A stretch of 64,000 bases of DNA from Zingiber officinale (lineage: Eukaryota; Streptophyta; Magnoliopsida; Zingiberales; Zingiberaceae). The stretch is from the NCBI RefSeq assembly GCF_018446385.1, contig NC_056005.1:63586239-63650238 (forward strand), read 5' to 3'. Position numbers and translations under genes: made by a program. The first letter of the stretch is position 1, and every line of letters begins with the position of its first letter. The notes below the pieces were generated by a model. That model saw only the letters and a program-made list of their open reading frames with translations. It ran no database searches and had not been told where the DNA came from. Shown piece after piece: positions 1-11,999 of this stretch.

Positions 1-937
1 GGGTATAGAAGGTGGGTATAGGTGGGTATAGTACTATATAAATAAGAGGCTACGATAGGGACCGAGAGGAGGAATTAGTTTTGGTCTCCCGATAAAATTA
101 AGCATCGCACCCAACACACAACTTAATTTTATCAATAATAATTCATTCCACTAGAGAACTATTATTGAACTACCGCATCAATCCCAAATTACATTTTTGG
201 GCTCCTTCTTATTATGAGTGTGTTAGTCTCCCTGTATTTAAGATATCGAATGTCCACTAATTAAGTGAGTTACTGACAACTCATTTAATTAATATCTTAG
301 TCCAAGAGTAGTACCACTCAACCTTATCATCATGTCGGACTAGGTCCACCTGCAGGGTTTAACATGACAATCCTTATGAGCTCCTCTTGAGGACAATATC
401 AACCTAATATCTCTAGGACACAGTTTTCTTCTATAATCAACAACACACACTATAAGTGATACCATTTCCCAACTTATCGGGCTTATTGATTCATCGAACT
501 AAATTTCACCCATTGATAAATTAAAGAAATAAATATCAAATATATGTGCTTGTTATTATATTAGGATTAAGAGCACACTTCCATAATAACCGAGGTCTTT
601 GTTTCTTTATAAAGTCAGTATAAAAGAAACGACCTCAAATGGTCCTACTCAATACACTCTAAGTGTACTAGTGTAATTATACGGTCAAGATAAACTGATA
701 CCTAATTACACTATGACCTTCTAATGGTTTGTTCCTTTCCATTTTGGTCGTGAGCTACTGTTTATAATTTATAAGGTACTGATAACATCATCTTCTGCAT
801 GTGACACCACATACTATGTTATCTACAGTATAAATTAATTGAACAACTACAACTAAATGTAGACAATTTGACCAAATGTGATTCTTTATTCATAATGAAT
901 GTTTACAAAGCTTAGGCTTTCAGTATACACTCCAACA
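1..937 (-). mobile_element. Copia-type LTR, truncated by window edge
   Basis: The segment ends at 937 in CCAACA, so on the minus strand it begins TGTTGGAGTG, a normal LTR start. It is AT-rich, has no reading frame, and resembles long LTRs of plant Copia elements. No polypurine tract follows at 938, where coding-like sequence of another element begins directly. It is therefore probably a solo LTR or a broken copy inserted into the gypsy element described below. The other end lies outside the window, so length and target duplication cannot be judged. The family assignment is by general appearance only. Confidence 0.55.
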
Positions 938-2817
938 AATTCTTCCAAAACTTGCGGTTGCTTGAGCACCAGGAGGCCGCTAAGTCTCCTTCTAACTCAA
1001 CCAAAGCAACCAGGGGAGGATCCCCTTCAGCAGTTTCTGCAGTGGACCCTGAGCCTGCGGAGGAAGGCATGCGCCAAAAATCAGTAAAGGAGTATTTTTT
1101 GTGAGTTTTCCTCCGAGATCTAGAAGTAGATGCGGGAGCATCTAAAGGAAGGGAGGTAGATGGAGTTGCAGAGCTCCCGGGCTGGTCCACTAAAGGTACG
1201 CGTAGCTGACCGGGAGAAGAAGCCTGAGCTGGAAGAGGGTCTGCTCAGGAGTTATAACTTGACTGGGAGCCAGGGTTGATATGTGGGGTGACGTAGCGGG
1301 AACCTCGGGCCCCAAACTAATCTCCTGGGCGGGAGTAGCAGTCTTAGTTTCTGAAGGAAAAAGGGTAGCAGATGAGCGATGGCTGGAAGGAAGAGGTGGC
1401 GGTGATGCCTGGATAGCTGGAGTAACCTTCTGCCTCTTGCGCTGAAGCTTCGGGCGTTTGGTGGGTCAGGAAGATGCAGCCTGTTTTTCTCCAACCTGCT
1501 CCTGGGTTGGCGCCACCTGAATAGGTAGGGAGACGGAAGGAGCAGACCGGGAAGCAGAAGGGCCAGGTCGGGAGGAAGCTGCCACACCTTGTTTATGCTC
1601 CTCACTTAAATTTTTCAAATAGGAAGCAGACCGGCGCTTAACATCAGAGGCGTATGATCGGAACATGGCAGCCTCTGCGATAAGAAAGAAAGATATCTCA
1701 ATTAGCGAATAGTAGTTGAGAGGAAAATGGGGTCTTACCAAACGGAGCCCCGATGTCCTTCTGAATAGGGCTGAGCCCAAACAAATATAGAAAGCCTTCC
1801 AACAATAATATAGAAAAGTTAACGAGCACGCCTTGAAGTGCTTCTGAAGCAGTGATACAAGAAGGCTGGTGTTAATGTATAGGGAGGTCAGAAGGGATGT
1901 CAGAGCGCCACTATGTTGACCCAACCAGTGGCACAGGAAGTCTGACAAAGAAGAAACGGGATTTCCACCCTTTATTCGAAGAAGGCATATCCGAAAAAAA
2001 CTTGTAGCCAGACTTAGCCTGTACCATAAACACTCCTGGCTCTGAGAGCTTGAAGGAATAGAAGTGGTGAAAAAGATGAACAGTCAAGGGAAGTTGATTC
2101 ACGCGACACAAAATGGCGGTGCCACAAACCGCCCTAAAGAAGTTGGGAGCAAACTGGGAGATGCAAATGTCAAAGTACTCACTCAAGGAAGAAATGAAAG
2201 GATGGATGGGAAAACGAAGGCCCCCTAAAATCTAGTCTTTAAAAATGGTCACGAAACCTTCTGGAGGGTTAGCAGGATGCTCATGCGGTGTAGGAACTCT
2301 GAGCTCATAATCAGCACCAAGTTGCAGGTCCGAGCGAATCATGTATAGGTCATGATCGTCTATATCCGAAATGAAACATGAGTACCAAAGAGTGGACTTA
2401 CCGTCAGCCATTATCAAGAGAAAGAAGGTTGCAGAAGAGATCAGTCGGAGGGAAGGGTGAAGAAGAGCACCGGACGAGAAGAGTCTAAAAGGGGAAGGGT
2501 GGAAACACCGGAGAAGTCGAAGCAGCAGAAAGAGGAGAGCGGTCAAAATGCGCAAAGTAATGGCTGCGGGCTGCCTTTAGGGTTTATAAAGGGAGTTCTC
2601 CTAGGGAATATCGAAAAGAGATGTCGAGTATCTTTTTGGGTGAAGCACCTAAAGCCGTTCGATCGCCGAGGGGCATGTCCCTGTGGGAAAGCGTGTACCA
2701 AAAGGAGTGGCGTGGACGGTGTCATCATACATAAGCAATAAAGGCATTGGACAGGTGTCGCTCCCCTAGGAGCCGTATTAATGATGGACGTGATAAGGAA
2801 ATCATGATATGAGGCGA
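938..2817 (-). pseudogene. Antisense extra ORF of a gypsy element, Transposase_28 (PF04195)-like, distal exons plus first repeat copy
   Basis: The minus-strand reading begins MADGK near 2,412. It then follows the pattern of the plant 'putative gypsy type transposon' domain: a YELRVPTPHEHPANPPEGF stretch, an FPIHPF-like stretch and an APNFFRAVCGTAI-like stretch, then GWKSRFFFV at about 1,930-1,960. A GTAAGA donor near 1,741 and a TTATCGCAG acceptor near 1,679 mark a short intron. Downstream is a Ser/Pro/Ala-rich, probably disordered tail (about 1,680-940). Such genes are known as extra, often antisense, ORFs between pol and the 3' LTR in Tat-lineage Ty3/gypsy elements. The position here, opposite to the polypurine tract at 5,163, fits that. 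Frames are interrupted, so it is treated as broken. Confidence 0.6.
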
Positions 2818-3928
2818 ATAATAACCGAGAGGAAAACAGGGTCTTACCAAACGGAGCCCCAATGTCCTTCTGAATAGGGCTGAGCCCAAACAAATATAGA
2901 AAGCCTTCCAACAATAATATAGAAAAGTTAACGAGCACGCCTTGAAGTGCTTTTGAAGCAGTGATACAAGAAGGCTAGTGTTGATGTATAGGGAGGTCGG
3001 AAGGGATGTCAGAGCGCCACTGTGTTGGCCCGACCAGCGGCACAGGAAGTCTGACAAAGAAGAAACGGGATTTCCACCCTTTATTTGAAGAAGGCATGTC
3101 CGAAAAAAAACTTGTAGCCAGGCCTAACCTGTACCATAAACACTCCTGGCTCTAAGCGCTTGAAGGAATAGAAGTGGTGAAAAAGATGAACAGCCAAGGG
3201 AAGTTGATACACGTGACACAAAATGGCGGTGCCACAAACCGCCCTAAAGAAGTTGGGAGCAAACTGGGAGATGCAAATGCCAAAGTACTCACTCAGGGAA
3301 GAAATGAAAGGATGGATGGGAAAACGAAGGTCCCCTAAAATCTGGTCTTTAAAAATGGTCACGAAACCTTCTGGAGGGTTAGCAGGATGCTCATGCGGTG
3401 TAGGAACTCTGAGCTCATAATCAGCACCAAGTTGCAGGTCCGAGCGAATCATGGATAGGTCATGATCGTCTATATCCGAAATGAAACATGAGTACCAAAG
3501 AGTGGTCTTACCGTCAGCCATTATCAAGAGAAAGAAGGTTGCAGAAGAGATCAGTCGGAGGGAAGGGTGAAGAAGAGCACCGGACGAGAAGAGTCTAAAA
3601 GGGGAAGGGTGGAAACACCGGAGAAGTCGAAGCAACAGAAAGAGGAGAGCGGTCAAAATGCGCAAAGTAATGGCTGCGGGTTGCCTTTAGGGTTTATAAA
3701 GGGAGTTCTCCTAGGGAATATCGAAAAGAGATGTCGAGTATCTTTTTGGGTGAAGAGCCTAAAGTCGTTCGATCGCCGAGGGGCATGTCCCTGTGGGAAA
3801 GCGTGTACCAAAAGGAGTGGCGTGGGCAGTGTCATCATACATAAACAATAAAGGCATGGGACAGGTGTCGCTCCCCTAGGAGTCGTATTAATGATGGACG
3901 TGATAAGGAAATCATGATATGAGGCGGG
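1717..3928. repeat. Tandem duplication, unit about 1.11 kb, two copies
   Basis: The stretch starting GAGAGGAAAA at 1,717 recurs at 2,829. The stretch ending ATCATGATATGAGGCG near 2,816 recurs near 3,928. The copies differ by scattered substitutions, so the duplication is not brand new. It lies inside the antisense gag-like gene. Confidence 0.9.
2829..3928 (-). pseudogene. Second copy of the Transposase_28-like exon block
   Basis: This 1.1 kb block is a near-identical direct repeat of 1,717-2,817, at an offset of about 1,111 bp. On the minus strand it carries the longest uninterrupted version of the domain (about 3,665-3,081, 194 codons), starting MADGK at 3,522 and running through the conserved YELRVPTPHEHP, LRFPIHPF and FAPNFFRAVCG stretches. 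The first copy has small lesions in the same frame. The exon/intron boundary GTAAGACC near 2,850 is repeated too, so the duplication copied an internal exon block, not a whole gene. The domain family is common in plant LTR elements; its function is unknown. Confidence 0.65.
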
Positions 3929-4239
3929 AGTACGGAAATGCTTACTACGCGATTTTCTCGGGAACCATCGAAGAAAAGTAGCTGGAAAGAAATTTAAATG
4001 CAACAAGGCTAAGGCTGAGTAAGATTTTAATATGGTTATCCTCACAACACCACTAATGGTGTATTTTTTTATGACAGACGTAGTCGAAGCTCTTCGAACA
4101 ATATCCTAGTCAGGAGATAGACCTCCAGGTCGGCATCATATATCCTGATCAAGAGATCGAGCCCCTGGTCGGCAACATTCATCTTGGCCAGGAATTTACT
4201 CTTCATGTTTGCAATATATATATCCTGGTAGGGATGTGC

Positions 4240-4830
4240 CTTCCAGGTCGGCTGTCCCAGACTCTTGCCCCAGTGAAAGTTATAACTGAGCATGGCTCTC
4301 ACGCCCAACAACCTTCTAGGTCGGCTGTCCCAGACTCTTGCCCCAGCGCAAGTTATAAGTGAGCATGACTCTCATGCCCAACGACCTTCCAGGTCTGCCG
4401 TCCCAGACTCTTGCCCCAGCGCAAGTTATAAGTGAGCATGGCTCTCACGCCCAACGACCTTCCAGGTCGGCTGTCCCAGACTCTTGCCCCAGTGCAAGTT
4501 ATAAGTGAGCATGACTCTCACGCCCAACGACCTTCCAGGTCGGCTGTCCCAGACTCTTGCCCCAGTGCAAGTTATAAGTGAGCATGGCTCTCATTCCCAA
4601 CGACCTTCCAGGTCGGATGTCCCAAACTCTTGCCCCAGTGCAAGTTATAAGTGAGTATGGCTCTCACGCCCAACGACCTTCCAGGTCGGCTGTCCCAGAC
4701 TCTTGCCCTAGTGCAAGTTATAAGTGATCATAACTCTCATGCCCAATGACCTTCCAGGTCGGCTATCCCAGACTCTTGCCTCAGTGCGAGTTATATGTGA
4801 GCAGGGCTCTCATGACCAACTACCTCCGCA
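4240..4830. repeat. Tandem array, unit about 73 bp, about 8 copies
   Basis: The unit begins CCTTCCAGGTCGGCTGTCCC and continues through CAGACTCTTGCCCC, CAAGTTATAAGTGAGCATG and CTCTCACGCCCAACGA. Copies start about every 72-73 bp from about 4,240 to 4,750. The last copy is degenerate. Gypsy elements of the Tat lineage often carry tandem arrays in the untranslated region before the 3' LTR, which is where this lies. Confidence 0.9.
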
Positions 4831-5162
4831 GTCAGGCAAGGATTTTCTCGAATAGTGCGTCTTATATTCACTTACACACCAAGCCACAAGCTAAGCCTAC
4901 CTTCTACTAACTCATTGACGGTGGTCACTATTTCATATGATATGAGGTAATATTGGGTAAGCAATCTACTTCTTTATTGCTGTTATTTTTGTTATTAGAA
5001 ATATTAGACAGACACAAGTGGTCTATAAAGACACCATGATATCCAAAGCAAAGTATGTAGCTACAATAGGAGGGAATACGGGCCAGCAAAGAATGCAAGA
5101 CCCAGGTCGGGGGTGGATGAGACTGGGGTCTAGTCAGTCGGACTAGAGCCTCCTTCGACTAG
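4831..5162. other. 3' untranslated region of a gypsy element, no gene seen
   Basis: No convincing reading frame is present. The stretch joins the 73-bp array to the polypurine tract. A short piece near 5,040-5,080 weakly resembles the end of a retroelement RNase H, but it is too short and broken to name. Confidence 0.4.
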
Positions 5163-5178
5163 ACTTGAGGGGGAGGCT
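5163..5178 (+). other. Polypurine tract of a plus-strand LTR element
   Basis: ACTTGAGGGGGAGGCT lies immediately before TGTGATACGG, the probable LTR start. This is the expected layout of plus-strand priming in LTR retrotransposons and fixes the element's orientation. Confidence 0.7.
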
Positions 5179-5234
5179 TGTGATACGGTGCGTGTTTTAT
5201 GGGGTCGATAGGATGCTGTGAGTAGGAGTCAAGG

Positions 5235-5494
5235 TCCCAGGAGGGTCAAAAGTCAAGTCTCCGTGGCAGGTCAACAGTCAAGCTGATGTGGAAGCCAGGA
5301 GGGTCAAAAGGCAAACCTCCGTGGCGGGTCAGCAGTCAAGCTGATTTGGAAGACAAGAAGTTCAAAAGTCAAGCCTCCGTGGTAGGTCAGTAGTCAAGCT
5401 GATGTGGAAGACAGGAAGGTCAGAAGTCAAGCCTCCGTGGCAGGTCAGCAGTCAAGCTGATCTGGAAGACAGGAAGGTCAAAAGTCAAGCATTC
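5235..5494. repeat. Tandem repeat, unit about 59 bp, about 4 copies
   Basis: The unit contains GGTCAAAAGTCAAGCCTCCG, TGGCAGGTCAGCAGTCAAGC and TGATGTGGAAGACAGGA. It lies within the gypsy LTR and is cut off sharply at 5,494 where the Copia LTR begins. Confidence 0.85.
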
Positions 5495-7342
5495 TGTTGG
5501 GTATTCGGGCCGCGAAAACCGCGTTTTCGCGTCGCGGAAACCCTGAATCACCAATGCCACTAGATCTCGTACGAAGGATAGATTTCAAAAAAAAAAATTA
5601 AATACGAGTACGAGTTTACTAAAACTTAGATCTACTCCTAGATCTACATGGAAGAGATCTATACCTTCGATGCGTGCCCTTTTTCGTATCCCGCTCGTCC
5701 AAGATTCGTCGGATCTCGAAAGTATCAAAGATAGATACTTCTCTATACGTATCCACACGAACACACTAGGTGGAGATGACCAAAACAAGGTGTGCTAGCA
5801 CCTTATGGGATTCGGCCAAGGAAAGGAGAGGGAGAGCAAAAATGTCTAGAGGAAGGAGATGAAGTGAATGCACATGAATGAGAAAATGAATTCACATCCA
5901 CAACAAAAAGTGGTCGGCCACTTTCCCAAGTGTAACCCCCATTTTTACATTAAGTGTGGCCATTAAGATATTTGTAACCTTCATGAGATGGCACACACAT
6001 GTGCTAAACATGATGATGTGGCACCTCATCATTGGCCACTTATTGCCAACTCACCAATGAGGTGGCATGAAGTCAAGTCAAACTTGACTCTTCATCTTCC
6101 TCTCAAGTCAAGTCAAACTTGACTTAATCTCTCTCATGGTTGATCTAATCCAACCATTTAATCCAATTTAATATAATGAATCTAATTTATTTAATTAAAT
6201 TGATTCAATGAGTCATAATCTAAATTAAACTCATTAAACACATGAATCAACTTGAGTCTAACTCAAGTTAGCCCAATTAGGATTACTCTTAATCCAATTT
6301 GATTCATCAAATGAATCTAATCCTCTTGGTTCATCATATGAACCTAATCTCCATCTAATTGTCCTTAGTGTGTGATCCTATAGGTTCTTGTAACGTTGGC
6401 AATGCCCCTAAATTCATTTAGGAGGATAAGTAATGAGCGGTATCTAGCAACACATCATTACTACCCAATGTTACAAGAATGTTGAGATCCAACATCACCT
6501 TGTGACTATTAATTGTGATTCCTCACAATATATGACAAATGCCCTTCGATCGTAGACATCTAGATTGATCAATATGAGGCATAGACTGTGTCATCCTCTA
6601 ATCAATCTAAATCTTGAACTCCAAGTAGACTCACTAAATCAAATGAGCTCAATATCTCATATTGACTCATTTGGGCATGGCCATGCACTTCGTGGTCTCA
6701 CTCTATCAAGAATATCAATGTCTCTCCCGTCATATAAGAGGAATAAATCCCATCTACATCACTCACATCCCTCCGCATAATTTGTTACATACCCAGTAAT
6801 CACCTTTATAGTCCACCCAGTTACGGGTGACATTTGACAAAACCAAAGTACATAACTCCTTATGTAGGGAACCATGGTGACTTCAGGTCTAAGGACTAGT
6901 AGTCATACTAATAGCCACATGAGAAAGTATATGACACTCATATAACGATCCATGATACTTTCTCATGGTGGGTCATTCAGTATACATTCTCCAATGCATA
7001 CCCATGTGTCAACTTGATATCTCCATATCCATGATTTGTGAGATCAAGTCATCGAGTTGACCTACATGCTAGTCTTATTGCATTAACATTGTCCTTGAAT
7101 GTTAATACTCGACTAGGAATGATTTAGAGTAGTGTTCCCTATATCATCTCACTATCGATTCAACCAATCGATTGATATAGGTAAGAACCTTCTACTCAAG
7201 GACGTTATTATACTTAGTTTATTTGGCATCAATACAAGTAAGTATAATAACCAAAAACCAAATGCCTTTATTTATATAGAATATGATACAACAAGTCCAA
7301 AATACAATCATCAAATGATTGGCTCTAGGGCTCTAGCTAACA
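5495..7342 (-). mobile_element. 3' LTR of Copia element, 1,848 bp
   Basis: Read on the minus strand, the LTR starts TGTTAGCTAG at 7,342, directly after the polypurine tract AGTGGGAGAT (7,343-7,352). It ends CGAATACCCAACA at 5,495, giving TG...CA ends. Parts of the same LTR recur at 12,000-13,160 in inverted orientation and at 14,850-15,211 in the same orientation. The five bases before it are CATTC. The matching target duplication on the far side was not found because the 5' end of the element is rearranged. Confidence 0.8.
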
Positions 7343-7379
7343 ATCTCCCACTAGCACTAGTGCCAATCAGTGTAGGCTC

Positions 7380-10300
7380 TAAGCCCCAATGACCTAGTGT
7401 GACCATCATGCTTCCTCTGTGCCAAAGCCTTGGTCAAGGGATCTGCAATGTTAGCCTCTGTAGGTACTCTGCAAATCTTCACATCTCCTCTCTCGATGAT
7501 CTCTCGAATGAGATGGAAGCGCCATAGTATGTGTTTGGCGAGGTTCCTTCACCTGTGTTATAGCTCCATTGTTGTCACAATAGAGCTCAATAGGGTCAAC
7601 AATGCTAGGAACCCCAAGTTCAATGATGAACTTGCGAATCCAAACGCCTCCTTCTTGCCTCGATGCCGCAATATACTGTCAGAGAATCACTATTGTGTCC
7701 CTTGCTCAACTCTTCCACCACAAGACCACCATTAATGCAAAACACAAACCCCGACTACGATCTATAGTCATCCTGGTCGATCTAGTAACCCTTTACACCT
7801 AGCTCATCATTGCCTCCATATATCAAGAAATATTCTTTAGTCCTTCTTAAGTACTTAAGAATATTCTTGACCGCTATCCAGTGACTTTCACCTGGATCTG
7901 ACTGGTATCTGCTCGTCATGCTCAAAGCATACGAGACATCAGGTCGAGTACATAGCATGGCGTACATGATCGATCCTATGGCTGAGGCATAAGGGATCTG
8001 ATCCATGCGGTCTCTCTCCTCTCTAGAAGAGGGACCTTCGAAAGACTCACAGAAATCCCTTCTTGGAGTTCTGCATGGCAAACTAAATGAGTACCTTGTC
8101 AATGTATGTACTCTGACTTAGGCCAATCAATCTGTTAGATCTATCTCTATAGATCTGTATCCCTAGAATGCGGGATGTCTCACCTAAGTCCTTCATTGAG
8201 AAGCAACTCCCTAGCCATGTCTTGACAGACTGAAGCATAGGGATGTCCTTCCCAATGAGCAGTATGTCATCCACATACAATATGAGGAAGACAACTATGT
8301 CCCCTACAACCTTCTTGTAGACATAAGGTCTATCTTCGTTCTTGATGAAACCAAACTGTTTGATTGCATCATCGAATCGAAGATTCCAGCTCCGAGAAGC
8401 TTGCTTTAGTCCATAAATGGACCTATGCAACTTGCATACCCTGCTAGTATACTGTGGATCTACAAAACCCTCAGGTTGTGTCATGTACACATCCTCGAGT
8501 AGGTTTCCATTCAGAAACGCGGTTTTGACATCCATCTGCCATATCTCATAGTCATGGTAGGCTACAATAGCAAGCATGATCCGAATGGACTTAAACATCG
8601 CTACTGGAGAAAAGGTTTCATCATAGTCAATACCATGAATCTGCTTGAAACCTTTAGCTATCAAGCGACCCTTATAGATAAGTCCATCCATGTTAATCTT
8701 TCTCTTAAAGACCCACTTACACCCAATGGGTTTTACCCCTTCAGGTGGATCAACCAAAGTCCATACTTGGTTGGTGTACATGAATTCCATTTCAGATCTC
8801 ATGGCCTCTATCCATTTCTCGGAATCTGGTCTCATCACAGCTTCCTGATAGGTGGTAGGCTCATCCTCTATGAGCATAACGTCATCATGGTCAGACAAGA
8901 GAAATGAGTATCTCTCAGGCTGATAACATACCCTATCAGACCTGCGAAGAGGTATGTCTACTTGAACTGGTTGTTGTTCCTCAACTCTTTGTGGAACATC
9001 ATCATCCACAACACTTTGTGGTTCCAGTTCAATTTCCATCGAGGCGTCAGTGCTATTGTTCGCATCTTGAACTTCTTCAAGATCGAACGCACTCCCACTA
9101 GTCATTCTAGAAACAAAGTCCCTTTCTAGAAAACTACCTTGTGCTGACTGGGAATGTAGAAGTAATATCCCTTAGTTTCCTTGGGATATCGAATAAAGTA
9201 GCACTTGTCAGATTTGGGTCCTAATTTGTCTGAGACTTGATGTCTAACGTAAGCCTCACAACCCCAAATCCTCATGAAAGACACCTGGGCATCTCTCCCA
9301 GTCCATATCCTATATGGTGTCATTATCACGACCTTTGAGTATAAAAGCTGTCGTGTCTAGAGCATAACCCCAAAGGTATGTCGGAAGATCTGTGTGACTC
9401 ATCATAGATCGCACCATATCTAATAGGGTACGATTCCTCCTTTCGGATACACCATTCCACTGTGGTATTCCAGGAGGAGTGAGTTGGGATAAAATCCCAC
9501 ACTCAGCTAGGTAGTCACGAAACTCATGGCTAAGGTATTCTCCACCTCGATCTGATCGAAGTATCTTAATACTCTTGCCAAGCTGGTTCTGTACTTCATT
9601 CTTGAATTCTTTAAACTTTTCAAAGGATTCAGACTTATGTGTCATCAAGTACACATAACCATATCTACTGAAATCAATAAATGTGATGAAGTATCTATAA
9701 CCGCCTAGCAATGACATTGAAAGGGCCACATACATCACTATGTATGAGTCCTAACAAATTAGTTGCTCTCTCGCTATGCCCACTAAAGGGAGTCTTGGTC
9801 ATCTTGCCTCGTAGGCATGACTCGCATATCTCATATGATTCAAAATCAAATGAGTCCAACAAACCATCCTTATGGAGCTGGGATAAGCGCTTGTCATTTA
9901 TATGACCTAAGCGACAGTGCCAGAGGTAGGTTTGGTTCATGTCATTTGACTTGAACCTCTTGGTATTTATGTTATAGATAGGGCTCTCATGGTCTAGAAT
10001 ATAGAGTCCGTTTATCAGAGGTGCACTACAATAGAACATATCGTTTAAATAGACGGAACAACATTTGTTCTTTATTGTAAACGAAAATCCTTCCTTGTCC
10101 AAACAAGAAACTGAAATTATGTTCTTAGTCAAGGCAGGCACATAACAACAATCATCTAATTCTAGTACAAGCCCAGAGGGCAGAGATAGATAGTAAGTTC
10201 CTACAACAATAGCAGCAACCCGTGCTCCATTGCCTACTCGTAGGTCTACCTCACCCTTCGTCAATGTCCTGCTATTTCTCAGCGCTTGTACATTAGTACA

Positions 10301-10776
10301 AATGTGCGAAGCACATCCGGTATCTAATATCCACAATGAAGAAATAGAGAGGTTGACTTCTATAACATGTATACCTGAAGTAGAAATCTTATTTCTCTTC
10401 TTCTTAAGATCTTCCAGGTATTCTTTGGAGTTCCTCTTCCAGTGTCTTGCTTGTCCTTGATATAGGTGACAAAGATGTTCATCCATATCGTAAGCGCCCA
10501 TCAACTCATGTTGCTTCTAAAGCTCAGAGTTCATGGTCGCGAGCATAAGACAGGGCACATCTAATGCATCATCTTGATGCTTCTTGTAAGCATCTTGGTC
10601 TGCTCGCGTGGCAGTGGCAGGAGGAGCCTTCGGAATGGGCTGCTCCAGAACGTACAGTTTACGTTCTTGGGTGAGAATGTTTCTCAAATTCCTATACCAG
10701 TCCAGGAAATTTGCTCCGTTGAGCTTGCCCTTCTTAAGGACAGAACGCAGAGAGAAGTTGTTTGTGTTTGACGTCA
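7380..10776 (-). pseudogene. Ty1/copia gag-pol polyprotein, broken
   Basis: The minus-strand reading starts MTSNTNNFSL at 10,776. In order it shows: a gag start (to 10,517, stop), a gag with its middle missing, a protease (WILDTG), a GAG-pre-integrase zinc motif (LWHCRLGH ... CESC), an integrase core (RSDRGGEY, then NGVSERRNRTLLDM), a reverse transcriptase (QMDVKTAFLNG and YVDDILLIG, 9,105-8,083), and a partial RNase H (to about 7,380, ending before the polypurine tract). It is split into at least five frames by stops and frameshifts, so it cannot encode a working polyprotein. The domain order protease-integrase-RT-RNase H identifies the Copia superfamily. Confidence 0.9.
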
Positions 10777-11998
10777 TGGTAATTCTACAACAGAAAATAA
10801 ATATCATATTCTTAATCATTTAATTAGGCCTTTAACTAAATGATGCTCCCACTGAATTCTATAATTTAAGTGGGACAAGATCCACATCATACTAACCCTT
10901 AAGTTAGCTTTGGCTAATACGCCCAAGTTTTAGTATGATCGGTAGGTAACGATTACCAATTACATCTCTATGCAACTCTTGTTTATAGGATCAAGATCTG
11001 CATTGATATTAAAACTCGAGTTATTTTTGGCTAATACGTCTGAGAGTTAATATATATGTGATTTTGACCTATCTTTCCAACCGTTGGAAGAATGCCTATA
11101 GTTGTACTCGATCCAACCGAGTAAACTAGGAATACTAAATCTAATTGAGTTTGTACTCGCCCATGCGTTGATAAGCGGACCAAGATTGTCCCTCCGTACC
11201 CTACCAAGATAATATGTGTTGCTCTGCTTTGGCAGATTCAACAACGACATGTGATCGAGGTAGTAGTAGGTATCACGGTACGGTAGGCATTAGAGTTGAC
11301 GTGATTTAGATCTAATCTAAATGATGATGCATATTAAATACTTGATTTAGATCTAATCTAATCGTGGGGTGCATCATGTGCACGATTTAGATCTAATCTA
11401 ATCCGCTAGGCACTAATTAACTACTTAATTAAACATGCATCACATACATATAAGCAATTAATTAAATTATTTTGTGATTGTGTCATGGCCCTACTACGAT
11501 CTTCTCAAGCCAATGAGAAGATCGGACGGTCAACCTAAGGTCAATAGCTTCTCAAGCTTCTTCCTTTGACCACCTTGTGTTGCTCGTGCCCTCCTCGTAA
11601 CTCCGTCTCGTGTGGACCTTCCACCGCTTCAAAATTTCATTATAATTTTGAAACTCGAGTTACATTCGAGTCTAAATCTAATTTACAGCCAGAATATAAG
11701 AGAAAGGCACGACGCGCAGGTCGCGAATAAAATAAAAAAAAATACAGCACGCACATCATATAACGGCACGCAGGCCGTATTATGAATTACAATACAAATC
11801 CAATCACATTGGGTCTTTTGGGCCATGACTATCACAAAATTAATATATAATTCTAAATTATATATTTTTTCATAATTTTCTGTAATTTTCATAATTTTTA
11901 CAATTTTATGAGTAAATTTTTCCAGCGGTCCCGTTTAGCGTTTTCGCAGGGGCAGCGCCCCTACCCACGATCTAACCATCGCGAGGGTTCCTTTGCGA
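10777..11998 (-). mobile_element. Untranslated leader of the Copia element, one arm of an internal inverted repeat
   Basis: This 1.2 kb non-coding leader lies upstream of gag. Its reverse complement recurs at 13,382-14,640 in the same order, including [23 protein letters not shown] AT-rich sequence and a short GC-rich block (GGGGCGCTGCCCCT). No standard tRNA-Met primer site was found between here and gag. The arm stops abruptly at 11,998, next to sequence that belongs to the LTR. Confidence 0.75.
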
Positions 11999-11999
11999 T

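Noticed and set aside
4240-5494. Regularly spaced repeats that might suggest a CRISPR array
   Set aside because: The units are directly tandem without unique spacers, and the DNA is from a plant. These are satellite-like repeats in LTR elements.
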